DNA of 64,000 nucleotides, from contig NC_019695.1 of NCBI RefSeq assembly GCF_000317125.1, positions 1,104,336 through 1,168,335 of the forward strand, in the 5' to 3' direction. The notes beneath the pieces are model-generated. The model saw only the letters and a list, made by a program, of their open reading frames with translations, ran no database searches and was not told the origin of the DNA. Source of the stretch: Chroococcidiopsis thermalis PCC 7203 (GTDB taxonomy: Bacteria; Cyanobacteriota; Cyanobacteriia; Cyanobacteriales; Chroococcidiopsidaceae). Both the position numbers and the translations under genes were made by a program. Positions 56,502-64,000 of the stretch are shown piece by piece (position 1 is the first letter of the stretch; every line of letters starts with the position of its first letter).

Positions 56502-56619
56502 GCACTCATTTAGCTATCCTCTGGCTATTTATTGGCAAGTCTTTTGACTTTCCGATTGGCTTGCCAATTTTACTCAAACCAACTTGACAAAATGACTTAG
56601 CAATTTTTAGGAGAAAACA

Positions 56620-57096
56620 ATGAGCATTGTTACCGAATTAATTCTGAATGCCGATAGTGAATCTCGCTATCCCGCACCAAAAGAAATTCAGGTCTATCAA
56701 AATTTTGTTAAAACAGGCGAACAGAGAATTCGGATTGCCAAAATATTAGCAGAAAACGAGCAAAGAATCGTTCAAAATGGTAGCGCGAGATTTTGGGAAC
56801 GAGTTCCCAATACTCCTAGCAATAGCGGTAACGAACGTAAAACCGCTTCTTGCCAGCGCGATCAAGGTTGGTATATTCGTCTGATCGCCTATTCCGTATT
56901 AGCAGGTAGCGAAAAGCCTCTAGAAGAAATCGGCACGATTGGCATCAAAGAGATGTATAACAACCTCGAAATTCCGCTCAGAAACATAGTTGAATGTATG
57001 CGCTGTTTGAAAGAAGAAGCACTATCGCTGATGAGCGAAGAAGATGCTTTAGAAGTATCAGCATATTTTGACTACGTGATGCGATCGCTTTCTTAA
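56620..57096 (+). CDS. apcD: Far-red allophycocyanin alpha-type subunit (ApcD-like, 1)
   Basis: 158 residues of the phycobiliprotein globin fold. The bilin Cys78 lies in ASCQRDQGWYIRL, and the FaRLiP signature PNTPSNSGN precedes it. A good Shine-Dalgarno (TAGGAGAAA) is 7 bases upstream. It should pair with ApcB2 to make red-shifted allophycocyanin in the far-red core. Paralogue number (ApcD2, D3 or D5) is not assigned. Confidence 0.92.
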   Translation: MSIVTELILNADSESRYPAPKEIQVYQNFVKTGEQRIRIAKILAENEQRIVQNGSARFWERVPNTPSNSGNERKTASCQRDQGWYIRLIAYSVLAGSEKPLEEIGTIGIKEMYNNLEIPLRNIVECMRCLKEEALSLMSEEDALEVSAYFDYVMRSLS

Positions 57097-57099
57097 AGT

Positions 57100-57190
57100 G
57101 ATTAGTGTCTTGTGGCTAGTGGCTAGTGAAAAAAATTGAATCTAGCTACTAGCCACTAATGACCAGCCACTTACTAATTACCAATTACCA
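57100..57190. repeat. STRR between apcD-like 1 and apcB2
   Basis: GTGGCTA/AGCCACT and ACCAATT heptamers fill the 112-base spacer. A very similar set is at 57700-57790 after apcB2, suggesting that spacers were duplicated along with the genes. Confidence 0.85.
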
Positions 57191-57208
57191 AATTTAGGAG
57201 ATAAACCA

Positions 57209-57694
57209 ATGCAAGACGCAATTACTGCTTTAATTAATTCTTCTGACGTTCAAGGCAGATATCTAGATCCGAGTTCTTTGGATAAGTTACAAAACTACTT
57301 TCAAAGTGGCGATATGCGGGCAAAAACTGCGATCGCAGTCAGTGCAAACGCTAAAAACATTGTCACCAAAACAGTAGCAAAATCTTTGCTTTATACAGAT
57401 ATCACTGCTCCTGGTGGCAATATGTATACTTGTCGTCGCTATGCTGCTTGCGTGCGCGATTTAGATTACTTTTTGCGCTACGCTACCTACGCAATGTTAG
57501 CAGGAGACACCTCAATTTTAGACGAGCGCATTCTTAACGGTTTAAGAGAAACTTATAACTCTTTAGGCGTGCCAATTGGGGCAACAATTCGCTCCGTACA
57601 AGCCATGAAAGAAGTTGTCACTAGTTTAGTTGGTGCTGATGCAGGCAGAGAAATGGGTGTTTATTTCGATCATATTGCTGCTGGTTTGAGTTAA
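57209..57694 (+). CDS. apcB2: Far-red allophycocyanin beta subunit
   Basis: 161 residues with Cys81 ([25 protein letters not shown]) as the phycocyanobilin site and the beta-type loop TAPGGNMYT. It starts after GGAGATAAACC. It is the only beta-type gene in the block, so it should partner all three alpha-type chains here. It is flanked by STRRs on both sides. Confidence 0.95.
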   Translation: MQDAITALINSSDVQGRYLDPSSLDKLQNYFQSGDMRAKTAIAVSANAKNIVTKTVAKSLLYTDITAPGGNMYTCRRYAACVRDLDYFLRYATYAMLAGDTSILDERILNGLRETYNSLGVPIGATIRSVQAMKEVVTSLVGADAGREMGVYFDHIAAGLS

Positions 57695-57790
57695 TTAGTG
57701 ATTAGTGACTAGTGGCTAGTGAATAGAAAAGATTCCAGCCACTAGTCACCAGCCACTTATCAATTACCCATTACCCATTACCCATTACCA

Positions 57791-58348
<558 letters not shown>

Positions 58349-58353
58349 TAACA

Positions 58354-60696
58354 ATGAGTGTAAAAGCAAGTGGTGGAAGTCCGGTAACTCAACCGCAACG
58401 ATATCATACTGTCCCAGTTGCAGTGATTTCTCATGCGGTACAACAAGACCGTTGTTTAAAAAATACCGAACTACAAGAACTCGCTGATTTTTTCAGTTCG
58501 GGCGTGAAATTGTTAGAAATTGCCAACACGCTGACTCAACATGCTGATGAAATTGTCTTAGCTGGGGCTAACCGAATTTTTGTTGGCGGTTCGCCGATGG
58601 CTTATTTAGAAAAGCCCAAAGAAAAGATTGGATTGCCTGGTTCTGGTTACTACGTCGGTGAAGATTTTCTCACGGCTGCTAGAAGAAAAGCTGGTGCTGT
58701 GATGGTCAAAGAGGCTTTAAAAATCCAAGAAGTTGCCTACTACAGCAATCCTTTGAGTGGTTGGTTGCAGCGTTTTCGCGACCTATTTAATAATCAAGAT
58801 CCTTTACCTGGTGGTTTTCGCTTCATCAATGTGTCTCGCTATGGTGCAGTCAGGATGAAGCGATCGATGCGGGATTTGGCGTGGTTTTTACGCTATATCA
58901 CCTATGCAATTGTGGCGGGTGATGGCAGTATTTTAAGTGCCAACGTCCGAGGCTTGCGCGGCGTAATTCCTGAAGATGTTACAGAAGCTACTATTGTGGC
59001 ACTGCGGGCAATGCGGCGACAGTCGCTCGACTATTTCTTAGAGGATGCGGAGGCAACCCAATTAGTTAAGGGTTACTTTGACTTACTGATTGCCGAATAT
59101 CTGACCGATAAACCCTCAAATCAAGTCAGAATTGGTGTTTCCAACGACCAACAAGGATTGCAACTGCCGCAAAGTTACTCGATGTCAGCAGAAGTGCGAC
59201 CGAAATTCGTCTTCAAGCAGGCAGCAACGCTAACTCAGAAACAAGAGGCGATCGCAGCTATCTATCGTCACGTATTTGAGCGCGATGTAACCGATACGTA
59301 TGGGTTTACCCAAAAAGCTGAGTTAGAATCTCAGCTCATTGGTGGAAATATCTCCGTGAAGGAGTTCGTGCGCCGTTTGGGTAAATCTCGTCTCTACCGC
59401 AGATTATTCTATGAACCTTTTACCATTAGTCGGGCGATCGAACTGGCGGCGCGACACTTCTTGGGACGTGGATTGAGCAGTCGCGAGGAATTTCAGACAT
59501 ACTTTGATGTCATGACTAAAGGGGGTTTGCCTGCCTTGGTCGATGCGTTTGTCGATTCTGCGGAGTACAGCGATTATTTTGGTGAAGAGACAGTCCCGTA
59601 TTTACGGGGATTGGGTCAAGAAGCGCAAGAATGTCGCAACTGGGGACCGCAACTAGACTTATTTAAATACAGCGCTCCAGTGCGGAAAGTCCCTCAGTTT
59701 ATTACTCTATTCGGTAGTTACCAGAAACCCCTACCCGAACAGCATCCTTACGGTTGCGGTAATGACCCGCTAGAAATTCAATTTGGGGCAATCTTTCCCC
59801 AGGAAACTCGCAATCCTCATCCTCAACCTGCATTTTTTAACAAGGATACGCGCCGCATTCTAATCGGTTCTGGTGCAGGTAGTCCCGACAAGCTCAACGG
59901 TAATGCTTTGGGTAAAGTTCCTGGCTCCTTGGGTACTAGGGTACTGAAGCTAGAACCCTTGCATCATGCCAACGGTAAGTCAAACGGTGTGACTCAAGCA
60001 GGGCATCAGAGTCCTAGCGTTAATCTTTTACACCACTCATCCCCAGCATTTATTGAAGGAGCCTATCGGCAGGTATTCGGGCGCTCTTTATATGAAGGTC
60101 AGCGGCAACCGCTATCCAGTACCGAATCGAAGCTGCTAGGGGGCGAAATTAGCGTGCGGGAGTTCGTGCGGCAGTTAGCCAAGTCGAAAGTATTCCGTAG
60201 CTTATATTGGGATTCGCTTTACGTGACGAAGGCAATTGAATACATCCATCGACGGTTGATGGGTCGTCCCACCTACGGACGACAAGAAATGAATCGCTAC
60301 TATGACATCTGCGCCACGAGAGGCTTCTACGCGCTGATCGATGCCATTATCGACAGTCCCGAATACTTAGAGTGTTTTGGAGAAAATACAGTGCCTTACG
60401 AACGCTACGTTACGGCAAGGGGTTACTTAATGCGATCGCCGCGTCATGAAAATCAGTTAAGACGCGAACAAGCAGCAGAAACCGTTCCCGATAAATACAA
60501 TCCTAGAAAAGCGAATTGGGCAGCACTAACTGAGTTTGTCGAACAACCGATTCTGAATCAAATTACCAGCGATGGGCGATCGAACAGAGCAACCGAGATG
60601 AGACATGCGGAAATAGTAGGCGATCGCAGTAATTCACCGGAAGAGAGCTTAGAGGAGAGCTATGAGTATAGTCAAGCAAATGATTCTGAACGCTGA
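58354..60696 (+). CDS. apcE2: Far-red phycobilisome core-membrane linker ApcE2
   Basis: 780 residues. A phycobiliprotein-like domain (1-255) is followed by two linker repeat domains (about 285-430 and 560-700, each with GG-ISV-EFVR-L-KS). This is fewer repeats than many housekeeping ApcE proteins and fits a two-cylinder core. The usual bilin cysteine is absent: residues 204-209 read VIPEDV, the motif tied to non-covalent phycocyanobilin in ApcE2. It anchors the far-red core to the thylakoid. It overlaps the next gene by 35 bases. Confidence 0.95.
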   Translation: MSVKASGGSPVTQPQRYHTVPVAVISHAVQQDRCLKNTELQELADFFSSGVKLLEIANTLTQHADEIVLAGANRIFVGGSPMAYLEKPKEKIGLPGSGYYVGEDFLTAARRKAGAVMVKEALKIQEVAYYSNPLSGWLQRFRDLFNNQDPLPGGFRFINVSRYGAVRMKRSMRDLAWFLRYITYAIVAGDGSILSANVRGLRGVIPEDVTEATIVALRAMRRQSLDYFLEDAEATQLVKGYFDLLIAEYLTDKPSNQVRIGVSNDQQGLQLPQSYSMSAEVRPKFVFKQAATLTQKQEAIAAIYRHVFERDVTDTYGFTQKAELESQLIGGNISVKEFVRRLGKSRLYRRLFYEPFTISRAIELAARHFLGRGLSSREEFQTYFDVMTKGGLPALVDAFVDSAEYSDYFGEETVPYLRGLGQEAQECRNWGPQLDLFKYSAPVRKVPQFITLFGSYQKPLPEQHPYGCGNDPLEIQFGAIFPQETRNPHPQPAFFNKDTRRILIGSGAGSPDKLNGNALGKVPGSLGTRVLKLEPLHHANGKSNGVTQAGHQSPSVNLLHHSSPAFIEGAYRQVFGRSLYEGQRQPLSSTESKLLGGEISVREFVRQLAKSKVFRSLYWDSLYVTKAIEYIHRRLMGRPTYGRQEMNRYYDICATRGFYALIDAIIDSPEYLECFGENTVPYERYVTARGYLMRSPRHENQLRREQAAETVPDKYNPRKANWAALTEFVEQPILNQITSDGRSNRATEMRHAEIVGDRSNSPEESLEESYEYSQANDSER

Positions 60697-61189
60697 TGAA
60701 GAGGTACGCTACCTGACTCCTGGTGAAATTCACGCCCTGCAAAATTTCTATAGATCGGGAACAGAGCGTATCCGTCTGGCGAAAGTTCTAGCACAGAACG
60801 AAAAAAAGATTGTCGAACGAGCGACGCAAAAATTTTGGAAGATCTGCCCCAGAACTCCCAGTAATAGCGGTAACGCCCGTAAAACTGAGGCAGCCATGCG
60901 GGATATCGGGTGGTACATCCGTCTGGTGAGTTATTGCCTGCTAGCCGGAAATGAGAAACCGTTAGAGGAAATTGGCTTAATTGGAATGAAAGAACTTTAC
61001 AACAGCGTCGGCATCCCCTTAGAAAATGTGCGCCAATATATGCTTTGCGTCAAAGCAGAAGTTAGCGCCATGTTAACACCAGAAGATGCAGCCGAAGTCA
61101 TTCCTTACTTCGACCTCATTTTGCAAGTCATTTCCTCTCCTGGCGCACCCTATTTTCAAAATAACGGTCGAACAGATTGGCAACGGTAA
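60662..61189 (+). CDS. apcD: ApcD-like subunit lacking the bilin cysteine
   Basis: 175 residues. It has the fold and PRTPSNSGN signature of the other two ApcD-like chains, but the bilin position is Ala78 (KTEAAMRDIGWYIRL) instead of Cys. Other cysteines are at 62, 96 (SYC) and near 128, none at the canonical site. The C-terminus has an extra 17-residue tail. It starts within the apcE2 reading frame with GAGGAGAGCT just before ATG, so translation is coupled to apcE2. Confidence 0.9.
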   Translation: MSIVKQMILNADEEVRYLTPGEIHALQNFYRSGTERIRLAKVLAQNEKKIVERATQKFWKICPRTPSNSGNARKTEAAMRDIGWYIRLVSYCLLAGNEKPLEEIGLIGMKELYNSVGIPLENVRQYMLCVKAEVSAMLTPEDAAEVIPYFDLILQVISSPGAPYFQNNGRTDWQR

Positions 61190-61300
61190 AGTCAAAAGTT
61201 AAAAGTCAAAAGTCAAAAATTAGGAGTTAGGAGTGAAAAGTCAAAATTCACTAATAACAAATGACAAATGACAAATGACAAATGACAAATAACAGGAACT
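61190..61300. repeat. STRR before psbD, units AAAAGTC and AAATGAC
   Basis: AAAAGTC-type and AAATGAC heptamers fill the spacer immediately 5' of the far-red psbD. Confidence 0.9.
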
Positions 61301-61306
61301 TAACAT

Positions 61307-62365
61307 ATGACTATAGCAATTCGATCTACCCCGATTGGGTGGGGATGGTTCGGTGTACTCGATGACTGGCTGAAGCGCGATCGCTTTGTGTTTATCGGCT
61401 GGTCTGGTTTGTTGCTCTTTCCCTGCTCTTATATGGCAATTGGCGGATGGTTCACTGGCACTACCTTTGTTACCTCCTGGTATACCCACGGCGTTGTTAG
61501 TTCTTATTTAGAAGGTTGCAATTTTCTCACCACTGCTGTCTCCACTCCAGCTGATAGTATGGGTCATTCTCTACTATTTTTATGGGGACCAGAAGCTAAT
61601 TGGGATTTCACCCGTTGGTGTCAAATCGGTGGCTTGTGGAGTTTTGTCACTCTACACGGCGTTTTCGGTTTAATTGGTTTTTGTCTGCGGCAGATGGAAA
61701 TTGCCAGAGTTGTAGGTATCCGTCCCTACAATGCCTTAGCATTCACTGCTCCAATTTCTGTGTTTGTGAGCGTCTTTTTAATTTATCCTTTGGGACAATC
61801 TAGCTGGTTTTTTGCGCCTTCCTACGGAGTCGCCGGCATTTTCCGTTTCTTACTATTTTTCCAAGCTTTTCACAACTATACCCTCAACCCATTTCACATG
61901 ATGGGGGTAGCTGGTGTTTTGGGTGGAGCTTTGTTGTGTGCGATTCACGGGGCTACAGTAGAAAACACTCTATTTAGAGATACCAAAGGCTTTAATACCT
62001 TCCGAGGTTTTTCTACTACCCAAGCAGAAGAAACCTACTCTTTTGTCACAGCTAATCGCTACTGGTCGCAGATTTTTGGGATTGCCTTCTCTAACAAACG
62101 TTGGCTGCACTTTTTCATGTTATTTGTTCCCGTTACGGGTTTGTGGATGAGTTCAATTGGCATGGTAGGTTTAGCGTTTAACGTGCGGGCATACGACTTT
62201 GTTTCCCAAGAATTACGTGCCGCAGAAGATCCAGAATTTGAAACTTTCTACACCAAGAATATTCTCCTCAACGAGGGAGCCAGAGCTTGGTTAGCACCCC
62301 AAGACCAACCTCACGAAAAATTCCAATTCCCCGAAGAAGTCTTACCGCGCGGAAATGCCCTGTAG
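61307..62365 (+). CDS. psbD: Far-red D2 protein of photosystem II
   Basis: 352 residues, full length for D2. Landmarks: TyrD in [16 protein letters not shown], non-haem iron ligands in [11 protein letters not shown] and [16 protein letters not shown], and the pheophytin/quinone region [34 protein letters not shown]. It replaces D2 in the far-red PSII. It does not overlap psbC, unlike the usual psbDC arrangement. Confidence 0.96.
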
Positions 62366-62413
62366 GAGTGGTGCGTGAAAATCAATTAACGCGATGTGGT
62401 AGTTTCTCTTGTT

Positions 62414-62488
62414 CCTCCCTTTCCAAGGGGGGATCTTCGAGGAGGTAACTTAATTTTTCGATCCCCCAACCCCCTTAAAAAGGGGGCA
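62414..62488. repeat. Inverted repeat CCTTTCC...GGGGGATC in the psbD-psbC spacer
   Basis: CCTCCCTTTCCAAGGGGGGATC, read across to GATCCCCCAACCCCCTTAAA, forms a long imperfect hairpin. It looks like another small dispersed element. An STRR (62508-62552, unit ACCAATT) follows. Confidence 0.75.
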
Positions 62489-62507
62489 ATAGATAAGTCG
62501 CGTAAAT

Positions 62508-62552
62508 ACCAATTACCAATTACCAATTACCAATTACCAATTACCAATTCAA
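62508..62552. repeat. STRR before psbC, unit ACCAATT
   Basis: Six tandem ACCAATT heptamers end 3 bases before the psbC ATG, so the start codon has no room for a normal Shine-Dalgarno. Confidence 0.9.
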
Positions 62553-62554
62553 AA

Positions 62555-63955
62555 ATGGAAACACCTTTCGATCGCTCGATTACAACCACAACTAATGTCG
62601 ATACGCCTAGAGAAGGACGGGATGAAGCGTCTACTGGATATGCTTGGTGGGCTGGAAATGCACGGTTTATCAACTTGTCCGGTCGGTTTTTAGGCGCTCA
62701 CGTTGCCCATGCTGGATTAGTGGCTTTCTGGGCAGGCGCAATGCTGATGTTTGAAGTTGCCCACTACGTACCGGAAAAACCGATGTACGAGCAGGGTTTA
62801 ATTTTGATGCCCCACATTGCTACTTTGGGTTTTGGTGTTGGGCAAGGTGGTCAAGTCGTTGATATTTTCCCATTTTTTGCGATCGCCGCCATACATCTCA
62901 TCGGCTCGGCAGTTCTCGGTTTTGGTGGTGTCTATCACTCGATTAAAGGACCGGAAAGGCTAGCAGGTTTCTACGATTTTGACTGGACTGATAAAGATAA
63001 GGTCACGAGCATCTTGGGATATCATCTGATTGCTCTGGGCTTGGGAGCGCTCTTGTTAGTCGCTAGAGCTATGTATTTGGGTGGCTTGTACGATACTTGG
63101 GCTCCAGGCGGCGGCGATGTCCGTGTCGTAACCAATCCCACCCTCGACCCCAGAATCATTTTTGGCTATCTCTTCAAAGGTTTTACTGGTGGTGCGGGTA
63201 ATATTGCCAGCGTCAACAACTTGGAAGATATAGTCGGGGGTCACATTTGGATGGGATCGATCTTGATTGCTGGTGGTATTTGGCACGTTTTAACTAAGCC
63301 ATTTAAGTGGGCGGAGCGTGTTTTCATCTGGTCTGGTGAAGCTTACCTGTCTCAAAGTCTAGGAAATGTGGCTGGACAAGCTTTAATTGCTGCCTGTTTT
63401 ATTTGGTTTAATAACACTGCCTATCCCAGCGAGTTTTATGGTCCTACTGCGCCAGAAGCATCGCAAGCGCAAGCATTGAACTTCTTGGTACGCGACCAGC
63501 AGTTGGGGGCAAATGTGGTTTCTGCTCAAGGTCCGACGGGGTTGGGTAAATATCTGATGCGATCGCCAACTGGAGAAATTATCTTTGGTGGTGAAACGAT
63601 GCGATTTTGGGACTTCAAAGGTCCCTGGTTAGAGCCACTGCGCGGTCCCAACGGACTCGACCTGGAGAAAATCAGATATGACATTCAACCTTGGCAAATT
63701 CGGCGTGCTTCTGAGTACATGACTCATGCACCTCTGGGTTCTCTCAACTCTGTGGGTGGTGTGGCTACGGAGATTAACTCCTTTAACTATGTATCTCCTC
63801 GCGCTTGGCTAGCTTCAGCTCACTTTGTTTTCGCTTTTCTATTTCTAGTCGGTCACTTATGGCACGCCGGACGCGCTAGAGCTGCGGCTGCTGGTTTTGA
63901 AAGAGGCATCGATCGCGAAGACGAACCAGTTTTATCTATGCCCCCGCTTGACTAG
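62555..63955 (+). CDS. psbC: Far-red CP43 protein of photosystem II
   Basis: 466 residues from the ATG at 62555 ([13 protein letters not shown]). The longer open frame runs through repeats and is rejected. Six membrane helices, the large lumenal loop with [30 protein letters not shown] (its Glu/Arg assist the Mn cluster in CP43) and the C-terminal [16 protein letters not shown] are all present. It is the far-red chlorophyll f-binding antenna protein. Further FaRLiP genes (psbB and others) should follow beyond the window. Confidence 0.96.
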
Positions 63956-64000
63956 ACAAGTTTGGAGCGCAGCGGGAAGAAGATTGTTCTGGCTTCTTCC

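Overview
The window comes from a filamentous or colonial cyanobacterium of the Chroococcidiopsis/Nostocales type. The evidence is a Mg-chelatase gene, a beta-carboxysome operon, an NDH-1 CO2-uptake operon, phycobiliprotein and photosystem genes, very frequent HIP1 sites (GCGATCGC) and abundant 7-base tandem repeats (STRRs) between genes. The genus is an inference from gene content. No search was run.

Region 1 (about 1-21,900) is mostly housekeeping and mixed genes: chlI, a DUF309 protein, ftrC (ferredoxin-thioredoxin reductase), a HEAT-repeat NblB-like protein, a CBS-pair protein, a YggT-family membrane protein, a REC-GGDEF-EAL protein, a polysaccharide flippase, YebC, two Fe/2-oxoglutarate-type oxygenases, a UbiH-type FAD monooxygenase, cyanase, an EcsC/DUF697-like protein, a GH57 branching enzyme, a Psb35-like small membrane protein, a TIR-like protein, a NADAR protein and a CcmR/CmpR-type LysR regulator.

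Region 2 (about 22,000-32,500) is a carbon-concentrating locus. On the minus strand lies ccmK-ccmK-ccmL-ccmM-ccmN-ccmO. On the plus strand, across a 0.67 kb divergent spacer, lies ndhF3-ndhD3-cupA. This locus ends at two decayed insertion-sequence fragments (32,494-33,165).

Region 3 (about 33,300 to the window end) is a far-red light photoacclimation (FaRLiP) cluster, which is the main system here. It holds psaI2, psaL2, psaB2 and psaA2 (minus strand), the sensor/regulator set rfpB-rfpA-rfpC (minus strand), then on the plus strand chlF (chlorophyll f synthase, a D1 paralogue lacking Mn-cluster ligands), a far-red psbA, a set of allophycocyanin genes (three apcD-like, apcB2, apcE2), a far-red psbD and a far-red psbC. 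The cluster continues past the right edge. RfpA should sense far-red light and signal through RfpC and RfpB to switch on the paralogous photosystem and antenna genes, while ChlF supplies chlorophyll f.

The cluster is interrupted between psaA2 and rfpC (39,905-47,577) by genes not usually counted as FaRLiP: a HetZ-related protein, a NarL-type two-component pair, a di-haem peroxidase with an adjacent hybrid kinase, and a degenerate paralogue of RfpC. Other notable points are a 22-base motif shared by the psaA2 and rfpB/chlF upstream regions, intergenic-type repeats inserted in frame at the equivalent place in two histidine kinases, an ApcD paralogue lacking the bilin-binding cysteine, and a dispersed 65-70 base palindromic repeat family.
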